DNA of 64,000 bases from Sphingobacterium sp. (GTDB lineage Bacteria > Bacteroidota > Bacteroidia > Sphingobacteriales > Sphingobacteriaceae). Where the stretch lies: assembly GCA_031253985.1 (NCBI GenBank), contig JAIRVH010000192.1, positions 1-64,000 of the forward strand, read 5' to 3'. This document shows positions 10,001 to 16,802 of the stretch, piece after piece; position 1 is the stretch's first letter; each line of letters starts with the position of its first letter. The position numbers and the translations under genes are program-made. The notes under the pieces are model-generated. The model was not told where the DNA came from and made no database searches. It saw only the letters and a program-made list of their open reading frames with translations.

Positions 10001-10456
10001 ATGAAAAGTATTCAAAACGACCCCAATATTTTAAATGATCTTATTAAAATAAACAACGACCGCATCGCGGGATATATGCTGGCGATCGATCTGGCCAATG
10101 AGCAGGGCGAAGGTGCCCGTGAAGCGGTATTTAAGCAATTAATTGAGCAGTCTGAACAGTTTATCGAAGAGCTCAGGCCCCAGGTGGAGCTTGCCGGTCA
10201 ATATGCTTCCGACCGGACGAAATTAAGCGGCGAACTCTTCCGGCTGTGGATGGTGATCAAATCAAAAATTTCAGGCGGCAATATGCAAGATCTGCTGGAG
10301 AACTGTGAGCGGGGCGAGGCTGCCTTCCGGGAGGTGTACAACAAAGCACTTGATGAGGGCGATAAGCTATCCATTGGTGTCAAAAATCTGATCCAGATTC
10401 AGCTCAGCCAGCAGCGCGAAGCCCATGAAAATATTAAAATTATGTGTGGTATTTAA
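10001..10456 (+). CDS. PA2169-family four-helix-bundle protein (DUF2383)
   Basis: A 151-aa, all-helical, ferritin-like protein. It begins with NDLIKINNDRIAGYMLA and continues with helices containing EQSEQFIEELRPQVEL and a C-terminal QLSQQREAHENIK, the usual layout for PA2169/DUF2383 proteins. These are general-stress-associated and the substrate or metal use is not established. It is divergent from YihY across a ~250-bp gap in which I see no clear promoter. Transcription ends at the hairpin at 10502. Confidence 0.82.
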   Translation: MKSIQNDPNILNDLIKINNDRIAGYMLAIDLANEQGEGAREAVFKQLIEQSEQFIEELRPQVELAGQYASDRTKLSGELFRLWMVIKSKISGGNMQDLLENCERGEAAFREVYNKALDEGDKLSIGVKNLIQIQLSQQREAHENIKIMCGI

Positions 10457-10501
10457 GTTTTTCGATTGATGAGTCAATCAAAAGAATATTAAGAATAAAA
10501 A

Positions 10502-10530
10502 ATAGGCTAGGAAACCAACTCCTAGCCTAT
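10502..10530. terminator. Bidirectional intrinsic terminator
   Basis: A perfect 11-bp stem (ATAGGCTAGGA / TCCTAGCCTAT) with a 7-nt loop, A-rich on one flank and followed by A's on the other. It separates the plus-strand PA2169 gene from the minus-strand lysis-like cassette. Confidence 0.88.
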
Positions 10531-10577
10531 AAAAAATACAATAATCTAACTTGTCTAAGGTATTCAGGAAACCGCTA

Positions 10578-11033
10578 TCAACGCAATAATGTTTTTAAAA
10601 AAAATCTGAATTTCCAGGCAATAGTAACTGCTGCCAATACAAATCCGACCAGCCATAGATTTGGGACTTGCCAAGCGCTGCGTTTATCTGACCTGAGTTT
10701 ATACTTCGTCTGCTGGCGATTATCGCTGCTGTTTGTAGAGAGTTCATTTTTGGCGCTTGTCTTTACCTTTGATTCCAGCATCGCCAGCTGACCGCCTTGT
10801 CCAATCAAACCACTATCGGGATGAAAGCGAAAGCCGCCATCCGTCCAGAAGTACCAATACCGCGACTGGCTGTCCTTAAGTCTTCGGTATAGAACATCGG
10901 CTTGCTGATGGTAATTTGACCGAATTTGCTCTTCCTGCCGAGCTTCCATACGCCTGTTTTGATAAAGTTTACATCCATGTAGAAACAAGAAGACTATTAA
11001 AAAAAGTAACCGGTTGTAAATATACCTTTCCAT
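10578..11033 (-). CDS. u-spanin-like lipoprotein with C-terminal membrane helix
   Basis: A 151-aa protein from ATG 11033, which has GAGGGGAGGGG just upstream. An earlier in-frame Met exists but would bury the signal. The N-terminus is a lipoprotein signal ending in FLFLHGC. The middle is charged and probably helical (QEEQIRSNYHQQADVLYRRLKD). The last ~30 residues contain a membrane helix (LWLVGFVLAAVTIAWKF) and a basic end. An N-terminal lipid anchor plus a C-terminal membrane helix is the architecture of unimolecular phage spanins (T1 gp11 type), which bridge outer and inner membranes. It starts 11 bp after the CHAP-lysin gene. The spanin role is inference from architecture and position. Confidence 0.55.
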   Translation of the reverse strand: MERYIYNRLLFLIVFLFLHGCKLYQNRRMEARQEEQIRSNYHQQADVLYRRLKDSQSRYWYFWTDGGFRFHPDSGLIGQGGQLAMLESKVKTSAKNELSTNSSDNRQQTKYKLRSDKRSAWQVPNLWLVGFVLAAVTIAWKFRFFLKTLLR

Positions 11034-11044
11034 ATCCCCTCCCC

Positions 11045-11650
11045 TCAATCCAACCAATTTGAAAACGCATAAATAGCAGATATAGGACGCCGTTTGCACA
11101 GCACCCGATTATCCGCATTCCCTTCCACAGTCACGATCCAATTGTCCTCCTTTTTCCGCACAATACCCACATGGTCAATACGTCGAAGTTTTTGATTGTA
11201 GATCGCAAATAGATCTGCCTGCAGGACAGTCCCCTGCCCCATCTGCTGTGCCGTATAACGTCGGGCCAACGGAAAAAGTGCTGGGCTCCAGGCATTGCGC
11301 GGTACCGAACGGCCGGCCTGGCCATAACACCAGGATGCAAAAGCCGCACACCAGGCATATCCTTTTCCAAGCCCCACATAGCCTAAATACTCTTCCACCC
11401 GCTTTCCATCATTATTACCTGTGTCCTCCCGCACACCGATCTCCTGTACAGCGATATTGGTAATACGTTCACGCATACCCGATCCACTGTAATATTTCAA
11501 AGATGCTGCATCGCCATGTGCCGCGACAGGACCGGTACGTCGGGGTTGGGCATAATTGTCTAAGGGTTTCCGGTCGATTACAGCAGCATCGCCAGTACCG
11601 CCAAGAAAGAGAACTGTGACAGAAAGAATACCGAAAAATAAATAATGCAT
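11045..11650 (-). CDS. Secreted CHAP/C40-like peptidoglycan hydrolase
   Basis: A ~201-aa protein with an N-terminal signal peptide (MHYLFFGILSVTVLFLGG...). The peptidase-like domain carries the candidate catalytic Cys in AWCAAFASWCY, the His in DHVGIV, and a polar residue in VEGNADNR. This arrangement fits the CHAP/TIGR02594-like amidase or endopeptidase group that cleaves peptidoglycan cross-bridges. The start overlaps the 3' end of the membrane-protein gene by ~73 bp in another frame. It sits between holin-like and spanin-like genes, which suggests cell lysis or envelope remodelling. Confidence 0.72.
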   Translation of the reverse strand: MHYLFFGILSVTVLFLGGTGDAAVIDRKPLDNYAQPRRTGPVAAHGDAASLKYYSGSGMRERITNIAVQEIGVREDTGNNDGKRVEEYLGYVGLGKGYAWCAAFASWCYGQAGRSVPRNAWSPALFPLARRYTAQQMGQGTVLQADLFAIYNQKLRRIDHVGIVRKKEDNWIVTVEGNADNRVLCKRRPISAIYAFSNWLD

Positions 11651-11964
11651 TGTTGCCATGATGTCAATTGATTAAAGTGAAAACTAAATTCCTGCCTGAA
11701 AAACTTAAAAGGCTGCCATAGCAACTCCTGAAGCCAAAAGCAGCAGTATATAGACGCTAAGCCCGCGAGTATGGCAAAGAGCAGCAGGGAGAGGATACCA
11801 AGATCCAATACTCCTGCTGTGGGATCTATCGCTTGTAGCAAAAGCCCCGATAAAATAAAAAATATAAGGAGACAGGCCAGTACGATGCTGAGCACCTGCC
11901 TACCTGTTAAAGGCCAATAGATATCCTCGATATCCTGGACCAGTTGTTTTTGTATAAATTCCAT
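11578..11964 (-). CDS. Small multi-pass membrane protein, holin-like by position
   Basis: 128 aa with three or four hydrophobic segments: VLSIVLACLLIFFILSGLLL, LGILSLLLFAILAGLASIYCC and a C-terminal IYFSVFFLSQFSFLAVLAMLL. A polar, charged N-terminus (EFIQKQLVQDIEDIYWP) precedes them. I do not recognise a named family. Size, topology and the overlapping downstream lysin gene fit a holin or a lysis-regulating protein, but an ordinary membrane protein is equally possible. Confidence 0.55.
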   Translation of the reverse strand: MEFIQKQLVQDIEDIYWPLTGRQVLSIVLACLLIFFILSGLLLQAIDPTAGVLDLGILSLLLFAILAGLASIYCCFWLQELLWQPFKFFRQEFSFHFNQLTSWQQCIIYFSVFFLSQFSFLAVLAMLL

Positions 11965-12051
11965 ATTGGATGTTTAGATTTTAAAAGAAAACTGTTTCCT
12001 GATCAATGGAAGCTACTCCAGCCGGAGCAGCCTTCCATGATCTGACCAGAA

Positions 12052-12693
12052 CTAGGTCAGCACAAATTCACCCAGATACTGACTGCTCGATGTAATGCCA
12101 CCATCCCGATGTATTGTAAATGCCCAGCCAACCACGGTCTTGCCCGAATAACTTGCCGGCAACGCAATTTCCAGGGTACTATCGTTTCTGGTTGCACCTT
12201 CATAGGCATAAAAGAGATTCTCAACCGGTTCATACAGGATTGCGAGTACCTGATCGTCTGAATAAGCATTGAATTTATTGATCGTAGGATCCCAGCCCAA
12301 TGTGAGTACGCTCGGTGACGACTCCACGGTCTCTAGGCTCATTAAGATAGCCAAACTGCCACTGGCGATTTTTACTGCAGCATAATCAATACTAAAATTA
12401 GGGTAGTTACCGACAATCGCCTTATCGATAAAATGCTGAAAAGCGACGTTGTATCCAGTCTTTCCCCGTTGTTTGCTATCGGAGTACCCCAGCATCAGTA
12501 CATCCTTGATGGATTTGAGAAAACTAGTTGTCATTCCAAACTTTATGCGCTGTGCCACCTGCTTGTCAGAAGCCGGCTTTGAACTTTTCTTGGGCAATGA
12601 GCGGACATAGTCAATTCCGCGCCATGATGAGCCCACGATGTTGCCCACTTTACCCGTGTAGGCACCATGTATACCTTTATTAAATCTTGCCAT
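12052..12693 (-). CDS. DUF6266 family protein
   Basis: 213 aa that begin MARFNKGIHGAYTGKVGNIVG, the typical opening of DUF6266 proteins common in Sphingobacteriaceae. It has no signal peptide. The N-terminal ~100 residues are basic and polar, and the rest looks like beta-rich domains (repeated short strands with Gly/Ser turns, LEIALPASYSGKTVVGWAF). Function is unknown. It is the first gene of the minus-strand cassette that continues with the membrane protein, lysin and spanin-like genes. Confidence 0.72.
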   Translation of the reverse strand: MARFNKGIHGAYTGKVGNIVGSSWRGIDYVRSLPKKSSKPASDKQVAQRIKFGMTTSFLKSIKDVLMLGYSDSKQRGKTGYNVAFQHFIDKAIVGNYPNFSIDYAAVKIASGSLAILMSLETVESSPSVLTLGWDPTINKFNAYSDDQVLAILYEPVENLFYAYEGATRNDSTLEIALPASYSGKTVVGWAFTIHRDGGITSSSQYLGEFVLT

Positions 12694-12937
12694 GTTATTA
12701 ATTTTTAAAATGTTTAAAACGATGTGGCGCTGCAGGCAGCCACCTATATCGATATCATGGCACTAAGGTAAATCAGTAACGGGATGAAGGTTGCTAAATG
12801 CCGCCATCTGACGTCACTTGTCCAGAAATGCCCGTTTCGACGCCATGCATTAAGGGAATAACAATGCCTTTGAATTGGGCTTAGAAAACTTATGGAAGGC
12901 AGCAAAAAGACTTCTAAGAGCCAACAAGTCCGCCTAT

Positions 12938-13150
12938 TGGAGACTATTTCGATGTGTTTCTGTGGTCCCACTACCAACAAAACAGCGATAAAATAGCAGA
13001 GAAACAGCAACGGAATACCGACAAACAGGCAAACAAAGGGTCACGAAAGCCCAACGCAGCCCCGAAGGAAGAGCAAAGAATAGGCAAACAAATGGCAACC
13101 AATAAGCAGCGAAACAGCAACAAAAAGGCAAGCCAATTGAAGGCGATAAA
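12938..13150. repeat. Low-complexity A/C/G-rich stretch
   Basis: The plus strand is purine-rich with recurring AAACAGC, GGCAAACAAA and CAACAA units. It reads as a Lys/Asn/Gln-rich ORF on plus (12954-13169) and a Leu/Phe/Cys-rich ORF on minus. I would not call either as a gene. It fills most of the ~510-bp gap between DUF6266 and the HTH gene. Confidence 0.4.
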
Positions 13151-13165
13151 CAGGTATCTTTCATC

Positions 13166-13199
13166 ATAAAAGAGGCCAACCTTTTTCGTGAAAGATCGG
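13166..13199 (-). terminator. Probable terminator after the HTH/LytTR operon
   Basis: Reading the minus strand, an imperfect GGCC-anchored hairpin (AAAGGCCGATC...GGTTGGCCTCTT) is followed by TTTT. It lies ~15 bp beyond the HTH gene's stop. Confidence 0.5.
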
Positions 13200-13214
13200 C
13201 CTTTGAAACAACCT

Positions 13215-13502
13215 TTAGATCTTCCCGCGGTTGATGCTGCGCCTGATTGCATCTTGCAGATCTGCTTCGCGGTAGTAATGTTTGTTGCCCAGGCAAATGG
13301 GTTTGAGAATACCCGATTTTACCCAGCGGTTGTACGTGCGTTCGGAGATCCCCAGCCGTGATACCACAGCCATGCGGGTCATCAGTTCGTCCACATTCCA
13401 GACCGCTGTGTGCTCACTTTTAGCAAGCAGGTGGTGGGCGGTGCAGGCCAATCTTTCGTTGATCTGCCGCAGCAATTGCACGATTTCATCCAATTGTGAC
13501 AT
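13215..13502 (-). CDS. Helix-turn-helix DNA-binding protein (MerR/excisionase-like fold)
   Basis: 95 aa from ATG 13502; the upstream in-frame Met at 13544 adds an unlikely extension. An N-terminal helix (MSQLDEIVQLLRQINERL) precedes an HTH_17-type domain: VVSRLGISERTYNRWVKSGILKP then HYYREADLQDAIRR. Proteins of this type accompany conjugative elements in Bacteroidota but also act as chromosomal regulators. It lies ~67 bp after the LytTR gene on the same strand and may be the last gene of that operon. Confidence 0.72.
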   Translation of the reverse strand: MSQLDEIVQLLRQINERLACTAHHLLAKSEHTAVWNVDELMTRMAVVSRLGISERTYNRWVKSGILKPICLGNKHYYREADLQDAIRRSINRGKI

Positions 13503-13569
13503 ATAAAATTTCAATGGTAGACTCCATGAAATGAGGGCAGCCATACCCTTTTATCTATTATGCAGCCAT

Positions 13570-14313
13570 TTATTTGCTGTTTTGCCGGAAAGCATCAAAG
13601 CGATGTTTAAAATTGGCCCGATAGGTACGCGAAATCGTAATAGGCTTACCATCTAGCGGTTTTATCAAATAGAGCTCCCCGGAGCGTACCAGATCGACCA
13701 TGGCCAGATTGACCAACGTATTGCGGCGCGGCCTGGCAAATTTCAGTGCAGACAGTTTTGACGACAGTTCCTGCAGCGTTCCGTTAAATCGATGGTTTTC
13801 GTCTTTCAGAAAAATATGCAGCTTACCATCGTCCACGCAAGCATAATAGATCTGTTGGACTTCAATCAGGACCTTTTCATTCTGCAGGTTTTTCATCGTG
13901 AGGCTCTTTATATTCCTGCTCTGCAGTTCGGCTTTTCGGTCGGCCATCCCCACCATTTCCTCCATGACGGTTTTGAGGACCTTAAAACTAGTTGTCTTGC
14001 TCAGATAAGCGGCTATACCCGCCTCATTGGCTTCAAAGACATAGCTGGGATAGGCCGAACAGGCCACCATGACCGGCGGATTGGGAATCAGGCGTGCCAA
14101 TTTGGTCCCATCCATGTCAGTCTGCCCCAGGTCCATATCCAGCATCAGGATATCCACTTCATTCTCCTTTAAATGGGCAATTGCCTGCGCAGGACTGCTG
14201 ACGATGCTGATCTCTTCATGGATAAAGGGAAGCTCGCGTAGCGACGGCAGAATATATTCCAACGTAGTGGGATCGTCGTCGACGATCAATAATCGATAAT
14301 TCAGTTTGTTCAT
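13570..14313 (-). CDS. LytTR-family response regulator
   Basis: 247 aa. The receiver domain (1-~120) has the acidic pocket LIVDDD, the phosphoacceptor region LMLDMDLGQTDMDG and the conserved Lys in AYLSK. A LytTR DNA-binding domain (~140-240) includes FARPRRNTLVNLAMV and ITISRTYRANFKHRF. Regulators of the AgrA/ComE/PlnC type bind paired 9-bp direct repeats. Its start overlaps the kinase stop by 4 bp (ATGA), so the two genes are translationally coupled. Paired boxes matching this class lie at the head of the same operon (16637-16738), which suggests autoregulation. Confidence 0.9.
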   Translation of the reverse strand: MNKLNYRLLIVDDDPTTLEYILPSLRELPFIHEEISIVSSPAQAIAHLKENEVDILMLDMDLGQTDMDGTKLARLIPNPPVMVACSAYPSYVFEANEAGIAAYLSKTTSFKVLKTVMEEMVGMADRKAELQSRNIKSLTMKNLQNEKVLIEVQQIYYACVDDGKLHIFLKDENHRFNGTLQELSSKLSALKFARPRRNTLVNLAMVDLVRSGELYLIKPLDGKPITISRTYRANFKHRFDAFRQNSK

Positions 14314-15341
14314 ATTCGCTTATCAAAATCAAGTTTAATCTGTACGGTAAAAATATCGTCCCGCAGCAGCTTTTCTACCGAAGACTTATAATCGACCTGC
14401 CTTAGCTTAGCTTCGAGCAGGGTAAATCCCGTTTCTGAACTGATGCCAGCATGCCTAGGCGACCAGCAGTTTTTACAGCAGAGGTTGATGCCCGATCCGT
14501 CGGCAGTGAGCTGCAGCTCGACCGGATTATCCGGATTTATCTTGCCATGTTTGAGGCAGTTTTCGAGCGGGAAGAAAAGAACACCTGCAGGTATAGTCCA
14601 ATCATGCTGCCCCGCTATCCTTTCCTGATAGCAAACAGCATTTTCACCATAGTGAAAGCGCAGCAAGCGGATAAAACAATGCAGTTCATCCAGTTCCAGA
14701 TCCAATGGTTGTGGCTGCCCCATCCCTTCGATCCGCATCAGGTATGCCAAAAACTGCATGACATCCCTTTTGATACGCTGATTTTTCGGCGTCCCAGCGA
14801 TCATCATTTTACCAAAGCTGGTGACAAAGACGGACCTTAAAAAATGCGAGGTATATTGCATATCCAGCAGTCTTGCCCGAAAGATCTCCAGGTCACGGTT
14901 CAGTTGATTGTTGTGCCGCTTGGTCAAGCCAGCATAACGCCACCAGAAAGACAGACCTGCCAGCAGGTTGGCCACCAGATAGCGGACGGCCATATGGAAA
15001 TGAAACAGTGGCAGCTCCACAGGCTGCGTACGCCGCGAAAAGTGGATACCGATCAGCGGAAGCAACACATAGATCAAGCTGCGCATAAAAAAGAACAGTG
15101 TGAGCGTGAGCAAGAGATACAAGCCGACACTCAGCAGCTTCTGAAAGCCAGTTCCATCCCAGAACAGCAGGATCAACCGAAAGATTATATAGCTGTATAG
15201 GGTATACAGTCCTGCTGCTATGAGGATCTGCAGCGGTGGAATGACCACACTGCGCCACAACTGGTTGGCACACCATATCATAAACAGCATGAAGACGAAA
15301 ATAAAAAAATACTGGGGGATCGAGCCTACTAGCCGCCTCAT
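14310..15341 (-). CDS. Membrane sensor histidine kinase, LytS/AgrC-like, divergent
   Basis: 343 aa. About four to five membrane segments occupy residues 8-135 (FFIFVFMLFMIWC, LLSVGLYLLLTLTLFFFMRSL and others) with no evident periplasmic sensor domain. The kinase region is a degenerate His_kinase (PF06580) core: the phosphoacceptor motif, usually PHFLFN, is SHFLRS with the His kept. The N-box is PLENCLKHG, and the usual GIGL box is reduced to ETGFTLLEAKLRQ. A sensor of this topology commonly detects a small hydrophobic or peptide ligand. The degenerate motifs may mean weak or altered kinase activity. Confidence 0.82.
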   Translation of the reverse strand: MRRLVGSIPQYFFIFVFMLFMIWCANQLWRSVVIPPLQILIAAGLYTLYSYIIFRLILLFWDGTGFQKLLSVGLYLLLTLTLFFFMRSLIYVLLPLIGIHFSRRTQPVELPLFHFHMAVRYLVANLLAGLSFWWRYAGLTKRHNNQLNRDLEIFRARLLDMQYTSHFLRSVFVTSFGKMMIAGTPKNQRIKRDVMQFLAYLMRIEGMGQPQPLDLELDELHCFIRLLRFHYGENAVCYQERIAGQHDWTIPAGVLFFPLENCLKHGKINPDNPVELQLTADGSGINLCCKNCWSPRHAGISSETGFTLLEAKLRQVDYKSSVEKLLRDDIFTVQIKLDFDKRI

Positions 15342-15370
15342 AATTACGCATTGGTTTATTCAAATTAAAT

Positions 15371-16267
15371 TTAAAAATATTTTCGTTCAAATAAGTAACA
15401 AAAATATTCCCTATTAAAGACCCCGATCTGATCGGTCAGCCAAATCTCGATATTAGCTTCATCGGCCATGTCCAAATCGATCCATTTATGCGGAAGGATC
15501 TTGTAACAGTTGAGTACATGCAGATAGCCCCAGCATTCCCAGCGCCAAGGCTCTTCAGCAATCTGCTCTGCCAGAAAATCATACAACAACTGCATGCTAC
15601 GCTGGATATAATCGTCCCGGATTTCATCGACTTGCTGCCCGATTGCTGCCGCGATGATCAATTGCAGTTTATCGCCGTCCATCTGATGTGAAATCGGAAG
15701 GATGGGTGTCCGCAGCAAAGCGCTAAGTAAACCGATCCCCTTACGGACATAGAGATCAGCTGCCAGAAAGCTGATCTTTACTTTCCTGTCGATCAGGTCG
15801 GAGGTACCGCTGTTGCCATCGGCAAATACCAACAGATGGCGGCCAGCCCGAATAGCCGAACGGGCTTTGAGCAAGACCTGCGGATCGTCGCTCATCAAAA
15901 AGCGGTAGCAGGCCCCCTGCTCCGCCTTGGTTGTCTGCAGGCTCGCCAAAAGCGTCTGGTACTGGACAAATACCCTCCGATCCAGCAAAAGGTCAAACTG
16001 GATGCCCTGTTCGGCCAGAAACTGCGGGATCTGGGCATGCATGCCTAGGTGAAACAGCGCAAGAATCTGGGGCGGGCCAACCCGCAGACTTTCAAGCGAG
16101 GCCATATCCCATTGCAGCGTCGACTCAAAAGGCCTGGGCTGATGATGGCTTTTCCAGTGTTGATAAAGCGTGGGATGCTCTCCCCAAGGCAATGCTGGGC
16201 AGTAACGGTGTATATGTGCCGAGAACAGCGCAAAGGACCAGGAATTAGTATTATCGGTATTCATCAT
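15371..16267 (-). CDS. LpxL-like acyltransferase-family protein
   Basis: 298 aa, soluble-looking, resembling the lysophospholipid/LpxL acyltransferase fold. Visible are LFHLGMHAQIPQFL in the region of the usual His motif, LLVFADGNSGTSDL, a KVKISFLAADLYVRKGIG segment and RTPILPIS, which is like the AP.(V/L)P motif of LpxL proteins. The canonical HX4D/E is not clean, so catalytic activity is uncertain. It sits between the short peptide gene (73 bp) and the kinase gene (29 bp) on the same strand. The inferred role is acylation or processing of a small molecule or peptide in this locus. Confidence 0.5.
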   Translation of the reverse strand: MMNTDNTNSWSFALFSAHIHRYCPALPWGEHPTLYQHWKSHHQPRPFESTLQWDMASLESLRVGPPQILALFHLGMHAQIPQFLAEQGIQFDLLLDRRVFVQYQTLLASLQTTKAEQGACYRFLMSDDPQVLLKARSAIRAGRHLLVFADGNSGTSDLIDRKVKISFLAADLYVRKGIGLLSALLRTPILPISHQMDGDKLQLIIAAAIGQQVDEIRDDYIQRSMQLLYDFLAEQIAEEPWRWECWGYLHVLNCYKILPHKWIDLDMADEANIEIWLTDQIGVFNREYFCYLFERKYF

Positions 16268-16340
16268 TTATTTCGGTTAAAAAAAGGAAGAGCAAGGCCC
16301 AGTCCGGACCTGCCCTGCCCAAAAGGTTGGCTGCAAAAAA

Positions 16341-16547
16341 TTAGAAAGCTAAGATGGGGCAGCTGTCCGCATCATCGTCATCACTTCCCATGATGTAAGG
16401 TAAAAGCTCCATCCACTGGAGAACTACCGGGTCTTGGGCTGTCTGATCCATGCCATTGAATACCTGTTCTTTCAAAATTTTCATTTCATAAGGTCTAAAA
16501 TTAATAATCGGCCTTTGTGCAGGCTGTACCTTCCTGCGCTCGGGCAC
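16341..16547 (-). CDS. Short Cys-containing peptide, candidate signal or modified-peptide precursor
   Basis: About 68 aa from GTG 16547, which has AGGAG at 16555-16559, 7 nt upstream. A TTG at 16580 would also be open but lies upstream of the predicted transcription start. An ATG at 16484 is another option. The leader half is basic (VPERRKVQPAQRP). The C-terminal half is acidic with a single Cys near the end (MGSDDDDADSCPILAF). No signal peptide is visible. It is the first gene of the minus-strand unit leading to the acyltransferase, kinase and regulator. Precursor function is inference from size, position and composition. Confidence 0.5.
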   Translation of the reverse strand: MPERRKVQPAQRPIINFRPYEMKILKEQVFNGMDQTAQDPVVLQWMELLPYIMGSDDDDADSCPILAF

Positions 16548-16577
16548 ATAAATACTCCTAGTTGGTTCCAACGATGA

Positions 16578-16609
16578 CAAATATGTTTGAACAGTTAAAT
16601 AATTTCAAA
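16578..16609 (-). promoter_or_regulatory. Bacteroidota-type promoter of the peptide operon
   Basis: On the minus strand: TTTG (16609-16606), a 20-nt spacer, then CATATTTG (16585-16578), which is 7 of 8 to TAnnTTTG. A start near 16571 would give a ~24-nt leader with the AGGAG and GTG start of the peptide gene. Confidence 0.5.
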
Positions 16610-16636
16610 AAAAAATTGCACATAACAAGGACGTTG

Positions 16637-16738
16637 TCAGTTGGCCTTCAGTTAGCGCTGTCATGTGCCGATCAGTTGACAAGAAATACCGGTTTTGACC
16701 AAAAGATGTCAGTTGGCTACAAAAACAGGTCAGTTAGT
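16637..16738 (+). promoter_or_regulatory. Array of five LytTR-type 9-bp boxes
   Basis: Direct repeats of TCAGTTRRY lie at 16637, 16648, 16672, 16709 and 16730, all on the plus strand. The last two (TCAGTTGGC and TCAGTTAGT) are separated by exactly 12 bp, the known LytTR binding geometry. The final box matches the published-type consensus fully. The array lies between the divergent peptide operon and AraC gene, ~28 bp upstream of the peptide -33 element and 6 bp before the AraC -33-like TTTG. The LytTR regulator at 13570 is the obvious candidate to bind it. Confidence 0.62.
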
Positions 16739-16744
16739 ATTTTA

Positions 16745-16776
16745 TTTGGTATTCAACAATTAATCCCCTAACATCA
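16745..16776 (+). promoter_or_regulatory. Weak promoter for the AraC gene
   Basis: TTTG at 16745, a 20-nt spacer, then TAACATCA (poor match to TAnnTTTG). A weak -7 element just downstream of activator boxes fits an activated promoter. Confidence 0.35.
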
Positions 16777-16802
16777 TCTTCTTAACTAATTATAAATAAA
16801 AG

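Noticed and set aside
12954..13169. 71-aa Lys/Asn/Gln-rich ORF
   Set aside because: It arises from a low-complexity tract; the opposite strand is open too, so coding cannot be supported.
10578..13502. A complete prophage
   Set aside because: No capsid, portal, terminase, tail, integrase or replication genes are present; only a lysis-like set is seen.
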